A DNA stretch of 64,000 bases from Parabacteroides sp. An277 (GTDB lineage Bacteria; Bacteroidota; Bacteroidia; Bacteroidales; Tannerellaceae), in contig NZ_NFJB01000006.1 in assembly GCF_002159645.1 (NCBI RefSeq), positions 56,831 to 120,830 of the forward strand. The letters are read 5' to 3'. The notes beneath the pieces were generated by a model. The model ran no database searches. It was not told where the DNA came from and saw nothing but the letters and a program-made list of their open reading frames with translations. A program made the position numbers and the translations under genes. Of the stretch, positions 41,851 to 50,720 are shown piece by piece; the first letter of the stretch is position 1, and each line of letters opens with the position of its first letter.

Positions 41851-42909
41851 TCATCCAAGCAATGCTAATTTCTTTTTAGCAAACCAATACGCGCCTAAGG
41901 AAATGGCACGGTTCGTACCCAGCTTCGTCACGGCAATAGCTGTTTTTGCCGAAGCTAAGAAGGAATCTTGCGGACGAAGGAATACTTTCCGCTCGACCTC
42001 ATTATCCCAGTTGAATGCCGCTACTTGCAGACGAGGGAAACGGGTACCGTCGCGCATTTCGACCGAACTATTCAGTGTTTTCATCATTGCCGGAAAGATG
42101 TACTTCGCTGCGCCTGAAAGTCCACCTCCCACCACGGCCACGCCATCGACAAGCAACAGAGCCGAGAGCAACGCATGGCCTGCCACGGTACCTAATTCGG
42201 CAAAAGCCTCGCGTGCCGCCTGCGCATCCCCGTCGCGTGTTTCTTCGGCAATCTCGAAAATATCCTTGGGCGAGAGTGGGCGGTCATCTCCTGAGCGGTG
42301 CGCATAAGCAAACCGGACGCCCCGGATGCTGACGCTCTCTTCCGCAATTAGCGAAGGATAGAGCGGATTGTATTGGCACCACAGATAGCCTGCTACTTGA
42401 TTGTCTCCCCGAAGCAGTTGCTCGTTCAGCACAATCCCGCCGCCGAAACCTGTACCAAACGTCATGCCTACGAGGTTCTGGTAACGCTTCGGGTTCCCGG
42501 CTACTTCCAATGCGTGGTTCAGTTCGGGCAACATTCCTGCCAACGCTTCCCCGTAGGCAAACAGGTTCCCATCGTTGTTAATGAAAACCGGAATGCGGAA
42601 CCGTTCGCGTAGTAGCGGACCCAGAGGAACACCGTCGCGGAAAGCCGTAAGGTTCGGCAGATTACCCTGAATAATACCCGCCTCATAATCCGCAGGACCC
42701 GGAAAGGCGAAACTGATAGCTGCAGGTGCGACAGGGAGCTGGTCGCGCACCAAAGTAAATCCCTCGTATATGGATTGAAGGCAAGCCTCCAAGTTATCTT
42801 TCGCAGAAGGGAGCGTGATAGGCTTTACCACCTCCTCTCCTTCGCAGAGGGCAGAAAATACAAGGTTTGTACCTCCTGCATCCAATGTCATAATGATGGT
42901 ATCTTTCAT
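41851..42909 (-). CDS. ROK-family sugar kinase (putative mannokinase/glucokinase)
   Basis: 352 residues. ATP phosphate loop DAGGTNLVFSALC, catalytic Asp in FINNDGNLFAYGEA, and GMTFGTGFGGGIVLN. The CxCGxxGC zinc motif of many ROK proteins is not visible. The start overlaps the preceding gene by ATGA. In context it should phosphorylate mannose (or another hexose) before isomerisation by the adjacent mannose-6-phosphate isomerase. Confidence 0.85.
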   Translation of the reverse strand: MKDTIIMTLDAGGTNLVFSALCEGEEVVKPITLPSAKDNLEACLQSIYEGFTLVRDQLPVAPAAISFAFPGPADYEAGIIQGNLPNLTAFRDGVPLGPLLRERFRIPVFINNDGNLFAYGEALAGMLPELNHALEVAGNPKRYQNLVGMTFGTGFGGGIVLNEQLLRGDNQVAGYLWCQYNPLYPSLIAEESVSIRGVRFAYAHRSGDDRPLSPKDIFEIAEETRDGDAQAAREAFAELGTVAGHALLSALLLVDGVAVVGGGLSGAAKYIFPAMMKTLNSSVEMRDGTRFPRLQVAAFNWDNEVERKVFLRPQDSFLASAKTAIAVTKLGTNRAISLGAYWFAKKKLALLG

Positions 42910-44651
42910 GACCGGAACCGAACGTATGCTTTAATTGTACCACAAGTCTTTCCCTCGGATGCGCCATAAGGGCGAATCGTATAAGTCCCAACGGCCGCCG
43001 GAATGATGAAAGTCTCGGCATAGTGCACGACAAATGGCTCGAATGCCCCCGTAGGACTTTCGATGATAGCCTCATCTCCTTCGACCAAGTTCAAAACATT
43101 AACCCCTCCATCCGTATGGTGCGTGACAGGCTTCGAGAACCAATGCCGCCGTGTTTCAATGAACTCGTTCTCGTGGAGTCCTGTACGTTCCTCGCGCCAA
43201 CCGTCACCTTCAGCAATAGGTTCTATTTGATTCACGAGATGCTTCCGTACCCAATCCGTTTGACGTTCCCATTGGATGACATGTGACCCATGCCGAATAT
43301 TTATCGGTCGAGGAAGTCCGTCGAGACCTAATCGTCCCCAATCGTAGAGCTTAAAGGTAAAGATACTTGGCGTGGCACTAATCTCCAGCACCATCGCGCC
43401 AGCTCCCGAACAATGAATCGTCCCGTTAGGGATGAGGAAGTGATCATGTTTCTGAGCCGGCCAGCGGTTTACGTAGCGTTCGGCATCAAACGAGCCCCCT
43501 GTCTCTTGCGCTTTGTTTAACGCGCCAATCATCTCTTCCGGTATCACGTCTGTTTTGAGCCCCAAGAAAACGGTAGCGCCAGGCTCGGCATCCAAAAGGT
43601 AATAACTTTCATCTTGCGTGTAATAGATGCCGAAGGTGTCGCGGATATATTGGGTAGTAGGATGCACTTGCAGACTCAAATTCCCGCCTCCCATGGTATC
43701 CAGAAAATCAAAGCGAATAGGGAAATCCTGTCCGAAACGAGATTCTACCGGTCCCCCCAACAGGGCGCGTGTTTCATAAAATACCAAGTTGTTTGACGGC
43801 ATTTCAAACAAGGTGCCATTCACGTTGAAATAAAGGCTATTCTCTTCCGGGACGCAATCAAAACACCATCCGAAGTTCGGAGTCTCTTTATCTAGGCCGC
43901 ACACTTGCTTCATCCATTGTCCGCCCCAAGGAGCCGGGTCGAAGAACGGAACCACCCGGAAAGGAGAATGGGCGGTTTTCCGTAATCCCTCGCGAAGCGT
44001 ATCACCGCTTATCATTTTCGGTTGATGCGGGATATGGGTATCCAACCAATAATCAGCCCGAGGAAGTAATTGTTTCTTGAGGTTATCACATACAATCCAG
44101 TCTACAAAATAGCCGCGTTTGTATTGGTAAGAGGCACCTTCTGAGACATTCTCTACTCCCAGGCCGTTAATCTCGTGCCGGCGCGAACGAAGCTGGATTT
44201 CCCAACGCGCCATATCGATATAGACGATTAAATCCGCTTCCGGAGAAATCACCGCAGCTCCATGTCCATAAACGATACAGAAACCGGAAGCTGCTTCGAT
44301 TTGCTGCCGTGCAGCCGCTACTCGTTCCTTATCCAAAAAATCTTCGTACGAGAAATGTGAACGGAACCCAAACAGGCGGTCGTCTGTTACATAAGGATAG
44401 GTCATCGCTTCGATAGCGTCCGTAGATTTGAAAAGCGATTGCGTATTTATCCAGCAGTCTGGCGCTAATTTTTGTAATTCCGGTTCAATTTCTTGATGAT
44501 ATACGCCTTGATAGCATTCTATTACAAGGATGAAACGATCTTTTTTCGTTGTCTTTTGCTGAGACAACACCGAACGAATTGCTTCCCACCCTTGCCATAA
44601 TTCCGCATCCAGTCGAGTGGCTGGATACTTGTCATAATTCGAAGTTCTCAT
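42906..44651 (-). CDS. Class I mannose-6-phosphate isomerase with N-terminal kinase-like extension
   Basis: 581 residues from MRTSNYDKYPATR; an ATG 30 bp upstream would overlap the previous gene. The C-terminal ~330 residues are the cupin isomerase (NLSLQVHP, Glu in YYLLDAEPG, His in PNGTIHCSGAGAMVLEIS), converting mannose-6-P to fructose-6-P. Residues ~25-230 are extra: they resemble a P-loop nucleoside/uridine-kinase fold (FILVIECYQGVYH in the Walker A position, VYIDMARWEIQLRSRRHEING as a lid-like segment) but lack a GxxxxGK loop, so this half may be non-catalytic. Standard ManA is ~390 residues. Confidence 0.85.
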   Translation of the reverse strand: MRTSNYDKYPATRLDAELWQGWEAIRSVLSQQKTTKKDRFILVIECYQGVYHQEIEPELQKLAPDCWINTQSLFKSTDAIEAMTYPYVTDDRLFGFRSHFSYEDFLDKERVAAARQQIEAASGFCIVYGHGAAVISPEADLIVYIDMARWEIQLRSRRHEINGLGVENVSEGASYQYKRGYFVDWIVCDNLKKQLLPRADYWLDTHIPHQPKMISGDTLREGLRKTAHSPFRVVPFFDPAPWGGQWMKQVCGLDKETPNFGWCFDCVPEENSLYFNVNGTLFEMPSNNLVFYETRALLGGPVESRFGQDFPIRFDFLDTMGGGNLSLQVHPTTQYIRDTFGIYYTQDESYYLLDAEPGATVFLGLKTDVIPEEMIGALNKAQETGGSFDAERYVNRWPAQKHDHFLIPNGTIHCSGAGAMVLEISATPSIFTFKLYDWGRLGLDGLPRPINIRHGSHVIQWERQTDWVRKHLVNQIEPIAEGDGWREERTGLHENEFIETRRHWFSKPVTHHTDGGVNVLNLVEGDEAIIESPTGAFEPFVVHYAETFIIPAAVGTYTIRPYGASEGKTCGTIKAYVRFRS

Positions 44652-44653
44652 GT

Positions 44654-45958
44654 TTATTTTTCTTCTTGTTTGTTTGCCCAATCTGTTAACATCTCGATGG
44701 CTTTCGCCAATACGCCTGCCGACCCTTTAAAGTGACCGCTTCCACTGGGTACGCCGCCCATGCCATACCATTCGTAAAATCCTTGGTTCTGAATCACACG
44801 GTCAATCATAGGGCGAATTTCCGTGTAAGCTTCTTCTACCATCCCATGGGCAATGAGTTGTTGAATCATGCGTCCGCCGAACCAAGTCCAGTCGCCTCCA
44901 TTCTGATACATGTAAGGTTTCGACATGCCGCCACGGAAGAGGCCTTCCGGATAAGTAGGATAGAGCGTGAGGCCAATACTGGGCATTCCTGAAAGGCGTA
45001 CATTTTCTACCATTTGTTTATTGACAATTTCAATCTCTTCTTTCGATAACAGGCCTGCTTCGATGGCTATGGCTGTACCACCGTGATAATAGATTTGGTT
45101 TTCATCGAAACCCTCCGGAAGGGGTGATTTATCCAAGTAAATGTGCGGGATAAACTTCTGCCGTTCCTCGTCCCATAAATATTTGCGCACATTTTGTGCA
45201 ATTTGTTCGTGCAAACCTTTCCATTTCGTGCGGAGTGCCTCATCTTCAGTCATCTCTTGTAGATAATCCAAGGCTATCAAGAACATCGCATTGTCATAGA
45301 CGTCAATAGCCGGCGTTGAGAGTTCGTTCATATCGCAACCGAAATCATCGTGTGGTTGCACATCGCCCCAATCAGCCGTCATAGCACCATATAGAAGCCC
45401 ATACTTCTCACTATAACGTTCGCGCATCAGATAATCTACCATATCGTCCATCCGTTCAAGAACCGTACGGCCTGCCACCTCTTCTTGAAGGATTGAGCGG
45501 TCACCTGTCTTACGGATGTATTTCCCCACGATTTGAATGAGCGAACTTTCTTGGTCTGTTTCTACGGTATTCTTAAAAGCCACATGTTCAGGAGCTGCGT
45601 CGGAGTAATACGGGACATTGTCGTTCCAAGTGAAGTCTGGTTTTAAGACGTAACCATCTATCATTTCATCATTGGGTTGTTGCAATGCGAAAAACAGAAG
45701 GATGGCATGGCGTAAGTATTGTGTATCATTTTCTTCACATGCCACTTCAATAAACGTATTCATGTCTCGTGCCCAAATCTGTGAATAGCCGCTTCCTGCG
45801 TTTAATCCTTGCCGGACAACCGCACGTGCCATGCTATCGACCTGATGCAAGGTGTTGTCTGCCAAAATCTGTTTAGCTAATTGTTGTTCGGGTGTCGGCG
45901 CACTACAGGAAAGTAGTAACGCTCCTAATGTACCTGCGATGAAATACTTGCTTTTCAT
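44654..45958 (-). CDS. (alpha/alpha)6-barrel glycoside hydrolase lipoprotein (GH63/GH133-like)
   Basis: 434 residues with a lipobox LLSC (Cys18). The barrel contains YSQIWARDMNTFIE, TWNDNVPYY, FKNTVETDQESSLIQIVGKY, LLYGAMTADWGDVQPH and GGDWTWFGGRMIQQLI, resembling six-hairpin glycosidases such as GH63 or debranching (GH133) enzymes. I cannot assign the family or substrate with certainty. As the first gene of the mannoside operon an alpha-mannoside or alpha-glucoside is likely. It faces the AraC regulator across a 133-bp divergent promoter region. Confidence 0.7.
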   Translation of the reverse strand: MKSKYFIAGTLGALLLSCSAPTPEQQLAKQILADNTLHQVDSMARAVVRQGLNAGSGYSQIWARDMNTFIEVACEENDTQYLRHAILLFFALQQPNDEMIDGYVLKPDFTWNDNVPYYSDAAPEHVAFKNTVETDQESSLIQIVGKYIRKTGDRSILQEEVAGRTVLERMDDMVDYLMRERYSEKYGLLYGAMTADWGDVQPHDDFGCDMNELSTPAIDVYDNAMFLIALDYLQEMTEDEALRTKWKGLHEQIAQNVRKYLWDEERQKFIPHIYLDKSPLPEGFDENQIYYHGGTAIAIEAGLLSKEEIEIVNKQMVENVRLSGMPSIGLTLYPTYPEGLFRGGMSKPYMYQNGGDWTWFGGRMIQQLIAHGMVEEAYTEIRPMIDRVIQNQGFYEWYGMGGVPSGSGHFKGSAGVLAKAIEMLTDWANKQEEK

Positions 45959-45985
45959 GTTTTTTCTGTTTTAATTTATCGGATG

Positions 45986-45993
45986 CAAAGGTA
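45986..45993 (-). promoter_or_regulatory. Putative -7 box of the mannoside operon
   Basis: TACCTTTG on the minus strand. The -33 region has no TTTG, compatible with dependence on the divergent AraC activator. Confidence 0.55.
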
Positions 45994-46058
45994 TAGCATC
46001 TATATTAAATGGAACTACATCTTTTTTTGATTTGCTTGTACTATCTTACGATTTGAAT

Positions 46059-46066
46059 TATCTTTG
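46059..46066 (+). promoter_or_regulatory. Putative -7 box of the AraC gene
   Basis: TATCTTTG with CTTG 20 bp upstream (46035-46038). It rules out the longer TTG-initiated frame and places the start at 46092. Confidence 0.6.
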
Positions 46067-46091
46067 TCCTCATATTGGAAGCAGGGAGTTT

Positions 46092-46982
46092 ATGGCAAAA
46101 ATGAAAGAAGGATTCAAGGGGGAACGTTTTGTTTTTCTCCCGGAACAGTTGCTTGAGGCATATAGTACAGACCCTCTCATTGGCAATCTTTATCTTCGTA
46201 AGATTGGGTATTTCCCGCATGTGAAATACCATTACGTCCAGAAGGAGGGGGGATGCGATTATATGATGTTGATTTATTGCACAGACGGAAAAGGATGGTA
46301 TCGTATCCATGGGCATACCTACGAAGTACATGCCAACGAGTACATCTTGCTTCCGGCAGATACGCCGTATGCGTTTGGTGCCGACGAAGAGGAACCTTGG
46401 ACAATCTACTGGTTGCATTTCAAAGGGCGTCTGGCTGCCCAATTTCTGCCTGCTTTTCCGAATCCGCAGCCGATTCAACCCGGTGAACATTCCCGTCTGC
46501 AAGACCGTCTGCAGTTCTTTGAGGAAATCTACCAAGCTTTTTCGATGGCTTATACCAAAGAATACATGCGTTATACTTCGCTCTGCTTGTATGCATTCCT
46601 CGCCTCGTTTATCTGTTTGGAACAATATCGGGCTGTGCTTTCCCAAAGTGCAGTGCGTACCTCGTTTGCCAGCCGGGTGATTCATTATATGCAAGAAAAT
46701 GTACAACATAACCTGACGCTTGCCCAGCTGTCTGCTTATTTTAAGTATTCCCCATCTCATTTCTCGATGCTTTTCCAGCACGAGACAGGTGTCTCTCCGA
46801 TTAATTATTTCCACCGCTTAAAAATACAACGCGCGTGTCAATATATCGAATTGACGCAATTGAAACTCAATGAAATAGCTACACTCTTAGGATTCGACGA
46901 ACCGGCTTATTTTTCCCGTATCTTTACAAAGATTATGGGTATTTCTCCTTCGGGTTATCGGCAGAAAGAGATGGGACAATAA
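46092..46982 (+). CDS. AraC-family regulator of the mannoside cluster
   Basis: 296 residues from MAKMKEGFKG, preceded by AGGGAG. An N-terminal cupin-type sensing domain (GYFPHVKYHYVQKEGGCDYMMLIY ... GHTYEVHANEYILLPADTPYAFG) is followed by two AraC helix-turn-helices (LTLAQLSAYFKYSPSHFSMLF; LNEIATLLGFDEPAYFSRIFTK). It is divergent from the GH-ManA-ROK-GH92-MFS genes and probably activates them in response to a mannoside-derived sugar (inference). Confidence 0.88.
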   Translation: MAKMKEGFKGERFVFLPEQLLEAYSTDPLIGNLYLRKIGYFPHVKYHYVQKEGGCDYMMLIYCTDGKGWYRIHGHTYEVHANEYILLPADTPYAFGADEEEPWTIYWLHFKGRLAAQFLPAFPNPQPIQPGEHSRLQDRLQFFEEIYQAFSMAYTKEYMRYTSLCLYAFLASFICLEQYRAVLSQSAVRTSFASRVIHYMQENVQHNLTLAQLSAYFKYSPSHFSMLFQHETGVSPINYFHRLKIQRACQYIELTQLKLNEIATLLGFDEPAYFSRIFTKIMGISPSGYRQKEMGQ

Positions 46983-46998
46983 CATGAAATGTATCGTG

Positions 46999-47952
46999 TT
47001 ATTTCTTCGCCTCTTTCCTTCGTTTTTTCCAAAGCTGGTAGCTGTTGATGATGTTTTGCCACAAGACATACGAACCGGGCGCGACAGATGAGATGGGGTC
47101 TAAGTAAGTATAAGCCATCCATATAGCCAATACAGTGTTCTTTTGCCCCAAAGCTTGTCCGGCACTGATACGGTCGTGATAATGCGTACCTATCTGTTTC
47201 CCCAATAGAAATTGGATGGCACATGTAATCAATCCGGCCAAACCTATCCAGACTTCTACCCAAACCGAAGCATCGCTTTGAAATAGGAATTTAAATGTTT
47301 GGGCTGTGACGATGGTCAATGCTACGGCCCAAAGGTAAAAGGCTGCATTGTGCATATTTAGTAAACAGGCGTGTAGCTTGGGGAGGAAGCGACGAATCAA
47401 CCACGCAACGATAAAAGGGCAAAGCAATAAGGGAAAGACTTTGCTCAATATTTTTAAAAAAGCCGTCAGAAATGACAAGTCGGCATGTGGTTCCACCAGA
47501 GGAAAGAGCAATGGGACGGCGATAGCGGCCAATAGGTTGGAAAGCAAGGTGTAGGTCGTTAACGCCGAAACGCTTCCGCCCAATTTACCTGTAATTACAG
47601 CAGCGGCTGTTGCTGTCGGACAAATCAAGCAAACCATCGCACCTTCCAGTACCTCTTTATACGTTACAGACATTTTCCCCCAAAGTAACAGTCCTACCAT
47701 GGCCAAGCAAGAGACTATTTGAAACAATAACAACCAGCCATGCCAACGGACTGGCCATAAATCCTGAGGATTGACTCGGCAGAACGTCAATAATAACTGC
47801 AGGAAAATGAGCAAAGGAGTCAACACCGTTATCAAAGAGTTCATGAAAGGTTTTGTAGGTGCTAAAAAAGAGAAATGTGCAAAACCGAGATACCCTATCG
47901 CTCCTGCCAACATGGCTAACGGCAAGGTCCAATTCTTAATAAAACTCAGCAT
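46999..47952 (-). CDS. Bile acid:sodium symporter (BASS) family transporter
   Basis: 317 residues with about ten transmembrane helices. The crossover segment PTATAAAVITGKLGGSVSALTTYTLLSNLLAA is typical of the BASS/SBF fold, and QALGQKNTVLAIWMAYTYLDPISSVAPG resembles the second crossover region. Substrates across the family include bile acids, pantoate and other organic anions; the presence of a bile-salt-hydrolase-like gene 9 kb away is suggestive only. Confidence 0.8.
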   Translation of the reverse strand: MLSFIKNWTLPLAMLAGAIGYLGFAHFSFLAPTKPFMNSLITVLTPLLIFLQLLLTFCRVNPQDLWPVRWHGWLLLFQIVSCLAMVGLLLWGKMSVTYKEVLEGAMVCLICPTATAAAVITGKLGGSVSALTTYTLLSNLLAAIAVPLLFPLVEPHADLSFLTAFLKILSKVFPLLLCPFIVAWLIRRFLPKLHACLLNMHNAAFYLWAVALTIVTAQTFKFLFQSDASVWVEVWIGLAGLITCAIQFLLGKQIGTHYHDRISAGQALGQKNTVLAIWMAYTYLDPISSVAPGSYVLWQNIINSYQLWKKRRKEAKK

Positions 47953-47979
47953 GATATACCTATTTCAAAAAACTGGGTG

Positions 47980-48010
47980 CAAAATTAAAGTATTCCGAAG
48001 AAAGTACAAA
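47980..48010 (-). promoter_or_regulatory. Promoter of the BASS transporter
   Basis: TTTG (48010-48007), 19-bp spacer, TAATTTTG (47987-47980) on the minus strand. Confidence 0.7.
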
Positions 48011-48013
48011 ATA

Positions 48014-48145
48014 AAGGCTGCGAGATTCACATCTAGCAGCCTTTTACACTAACCCTTAACTTTAACCAATGAAAAACAATAATCTATTTTCGTTACGGCT
48101 TTTAACCGTATAGAGGACTTTTTCTCCTCTTACTGAAATATTTTC
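48014..48145 (+). other. Hairpin - 14-codon frame - hairpin module
   Basis: In the 306-bp gap after the BASS promoter the plus strand reads a stem AAGGCTGC / GCAGCCTT with trailing T. A short frame at 48069-48113 (MKNNNLFSLRLLTV, then TAG) follows, then a hairpin AGAGGA / TCCTCT. The peptide looks like the start of a signal peptide, so this is probably the stub of a lost exported-protein gene. A leader peptide is possible, but no gene follows on this strand. The right half of the gap is AT-rich without features. Confidence 0.3.
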
Positions 48146-48258
48146 CTTTTCGCTTTGCATACTTGCTTCCCCTATTTTAACTGGGACAATAACAAAGCGT
48201 TACAAAAATAGTAAGCTTTGTTTATACAAGCAAGTTTTCGGTTGGAAAGTTTGATTAT

Positions 48259-48733
48259 TTAACTTATTTTAATGGTATTCCTTTCCTTTTGTAGCTCTTT
48301 ATCTTCCGCCAAAAGAGAAAATTCCATCAGCAATGCTTCTGCCACGCCTTGCAATCGGAACGGGACGGCATTCGCGCTCTTCTTTTCACTATCCAGCCGG
48401 AAAAAGCAGCGTGTTCAACATGGCAATCATTCGTTACGATGCCTGCAAAATGCTTTCCGCATAGCGGATTGCGCTATCCTTGCCATGTCCCTGTATCAGT
48501 TTCGCATAACCGTGTATGGCTTTCTTGCGCGAGAGAATCAATTCCCTGTTCTGTATATCCGATTCATGGAGTTGCTTTATCAGAGTGACGGTCTTTGATT
48601 TATACTGCCTAATACGCTGGATGTCATGGTGGATGATGTATGATGCAATCAAAAGAAGAAAAAGAAATCCTGTCAGTCCTCCAATTTGCAGGAACGAACA
48701 TTCGCGCATGGCGGTTATCTCCGCCTCATAATC
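48259..48733 (-). pseudogene. Remnant of an RteA-like hybrid sensor kinase
   Basis: A 91-residue frame (48434-48709) holds a transmembrane helix (IGGLTGFLFLLLIASYIIHH), a coiled stretch (YKSKTVTLIKQLHESDIQNRELI) and then SRKKA joined directly to IHGYAKLIQGHGKDSAIRYAESILQAS. In RteA-type kinases of Bacteroides conjugative transposons the H-box with the phosphorylated His lies between these two, so it appears deleted in frame. TAA at 48434-48436 seems to replace a Glu codon. Homologous coding (RMIAMLNTLL, then after a frameshift FFRLDSEKK ... PFRLQGVAEALLMEF) continues to 48259. Non-functional. Confidence 0.6.
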
Positions 48734-48739
48734 TCCTTA

Positions 48740-49613
48740 TTAGTTCAAATTCAATCTTACGACGTAATAGGGAGGTTTTCGCAAGTCCTTTCCTCCATTG
48801 AATCCCGGCAGGCGATTCCATTGTCCCAATGTAACGTAAAGTCATCCGTCGGACGTGACAAACATCCCGTCTGGCCATCCTAAAAGCGGGGACTGGATGA
48901 GCGTATGGAAAGTTCCATCGGGATTGCGTTTGACAAGTGCCGTCTGTTCGTAAGCCGAGAAGTAGATGTTCCCATCGGCATCCTCTGCCAGTCCGTCACA
49001 AGCGGGGCGGTCTCCCTCGTACCTGACAGAATGCTCCAAGTCAGCTTCGGGAATGTTGAAATCGGAAAGTGAGTCCGTAGAGATGCTGTATAGTCCGCGC
49101 CCGGTTATGGGAGTCCAGTAAAGCCTATTGCCTACAAGAGCAATGCCGTTGGCACCTCCCGACGGCAGGGTAACGTTGTCCTTGTGGTATGCTCTTGCCT
49201 CACCTTCCAAAAAAGCGACGTATCCTTCCTGAATGGCAGTGGAATAATGGCCTGCCAAGACCTCCCGTGCCTGCCCCGTGGCAATATCTACGATCACTAA
49301 CGACGGCGTAGTGCCGAACGATGAGTTCGTAATATACGCCATACCTTTCTTTCCATGCTTCAGGTCTATGCGCAAATCGTTCAGGTGCATGTCCTGTCTC
49401 AGTATAGGGGAGCTGATGGGGACGGATGCCAACACGTTTCCATCCGAGGTAAATCCGACCACCTTTGCCGCCCCTTCGGGGATGCTGTCCGTCCCGGCTC
49501 GCTTCCCGTCATCTATCAGCCAGATATTACCCTTGCTGTCGGTGGTCATGCCATGCGGAGATACCAGCTATTCCGGCAAGAACGAATGCCTTGATAATAT
49601 GTTTCATCTTCAT
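48740..49613 (-). pseudogene. Broken beta-propeller protein (SMP-30 / yellow-MRJP-like)
   Basis: A start ATG overlaps the DUF2271 stop (ATGA at 49613-49610) and encodes a signal peptide (MKMKHIIKAFVLAGIAGISA). The frame then fails within ten codons. In another frame SPHGMTTDSKGNIWLIDDG begins directly, so roughly the first third of the propeller is missing. The body runs to SDG-TGA at 48842 and continues in the same frame past this nonsense codon with LYVTLGQWNRLPGF ... VVRLNLN to a true stop at 48740. Intact relatives are secreted six-bladed propellers of the gluconolactonase/L-dopachrome-tautomerase-related type. Two lesions make it a pseudogene. Confidence 0.75.
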
Positions 49614-50197
49614 TTTTTGATGTGGTATGCTTTTAATTCTGTAATCATGTCCTCATTAGTCTTGGATGGGTTGAAGCATCGGGCTTTCACTGGTATGGAA
49701 TCCTGTCCCTTGCCTCCCCAATCCAATTCTCCGGAATAGATAACCCTGCTTTTCCAATACAACGTGCCCTCTACGAAAAACATATATTTCCCTGCAGGTA
49801 CACGGTTGCCGTTATTGTCCGTCCCATCCCACTGGTAGGTCAAAACGCCGTTCCGTGGCGTTGCCCCCGTTATGGCATCGACTTGTGCGGAAGACAGGGT
49901 TTGAGGTTTTGCCTTGCTCGTCCAGACAGGAACGGCATCTTTCCGGTATTCATATCCTCCTTTTGCTGTAAAAGACGTAACATACAAGGTACGTACCAAC
50001 TTGCCCGTTTCGTCTTCTATCCAAATGGCATATTGGCTGGAAGCAATGCCGCCACGCTGGAAGCGGAAAGAAATCTCCAACCGTTCTCCTGCGGGAGTTT
50101 CTTTCGCATCTTCTTTGTCTTTCGCATACGAAGTGGTGCAACCTTGCAGGCAGATGCCGAACGCAACCAGAATAGCATAAAACAATCTTGTTTTCAT
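49610..50197 (-). CDS. DUF2271 domain lipoprotein
   Basis: 195 residues with lipobox LQGC (Cys20). The remainder is an Ig-like/FlgD-like beta-sandwich with AIWIEDETGKLVRTLYVTSFTAKGGYEYRKDAVPVW and LTYQWDGTDNNGNRVPAGKYMFFVEGTLYW, the DUF2271 pattern. Function unknown; extracytoplasmic. It lies 5 bp after the PCC-domain gene and overlaps the start of the propeller pseudogene by 4 bp. Confidence 0.82.
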   Translation of the reverse strand: MKTRLFYAILVAFGICLQGCTTSYAKDKEDAKETPAGERLEISFRFQRGGIASSQYAIWIEDETGKLVRTLYVTSFTAKGGYEYRKDAVPVWTSKAKPQTLSSAQVDAITGATPRNGVLTYQWDGTDNNGNRVPAGKYMFFVEGTLYWKSRVIYSGELDWGGKGQDSIPVKARCFNPSKTNEDMITELKAYHIKK

Positions 50198-50202
50198 AAG
50201 CT

Positions 50203-50709
50203 TTATTCGTCCAATTTATAGCAGTTCAATCCTATTTCCGGGACATAAACTCGGGTGATGGGGGTTCCGAAATCTTCCACCACAAACTCTCCTGCGCCAT
50301 TCAGTGTTGCGGCAAGCAGATGTCCTGCCAAGGCGGAATAATCGCTGCGTCCCACGGTGATGTGCAGATGGAGATACGTCTTCCCGTCCATTTGGGAGAT
50401 GTTTCCTGTCAGGTTGGCAATCTCCATCTGCTCTTGATAGGTCTTGTCCACGTATTGTTTGGTCTGGGGATTGAAAAAGCGAAGGATTAATTCATCTATC
50501 GCCCCTATCCCGTAAATGGTTCCCGACTGGATGCCCCGTTCTTCGCAGAAAGCGTTCAGAGCTTTGACGATTTCCGCACGATTTTGGATACTGACAACAT
50601 ATTTGTTGCCTATTTGCTTAAAAGTGTACATATCTTGTGGATTTTGTGCGCTTGCCGGAATGAACAACCATCCGCAAAGCAGCAGAATGAATATGAGTTT
50701 TAATTTCAT
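50203..50709 (-). CDS. Exported PCC/PPC (DUF296) domain protein
   Basis: 168 residues with a cleavable signal peptide (to SAQ, residue 22), followed by a single PCC domain: YVVSIQNRAEIVKALNAFCEERGIQSGTIYGIGAIDELILRFF and the metal-ligand-like HLHITVGRSDYSALAGHLLAATLNGAGEFVV. The domain is known from AT-hook DNA-binding proteins and stand-alone bacterial trimers. A signal peptide argues against DNA binding here and for a periplasmic ligand-binding or enzymatic role. Third gene of the TauE-AKR-PCC-DUF2271 operon. Confidence 0.82.
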   Translation of the reverse strand: MKLKLIFILLLCGWLFIPASAQNPQDMYTFKQIGNKYVVSIQNRAEIVKALNAFCEERGIQSGTIYGIGAIDELILRFFNPQTKQYVDKTYQEQMEIANLTGNISQMDGKTYLHLHITVGRSDYSALAGHLLAATLNGAGEFVVEDFGTPITRVYVPEIGLNCYKLDE

Positions 50710-50720
50710 GACAGTCCGTG

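Noticed and set aside
48434..48709. Intact 91-residue membrane protein
   Set aside because: Homologous kinase-like coding continues past its stop in the same and then another frame, and the H-box is missing, so it is a kinase remnant.
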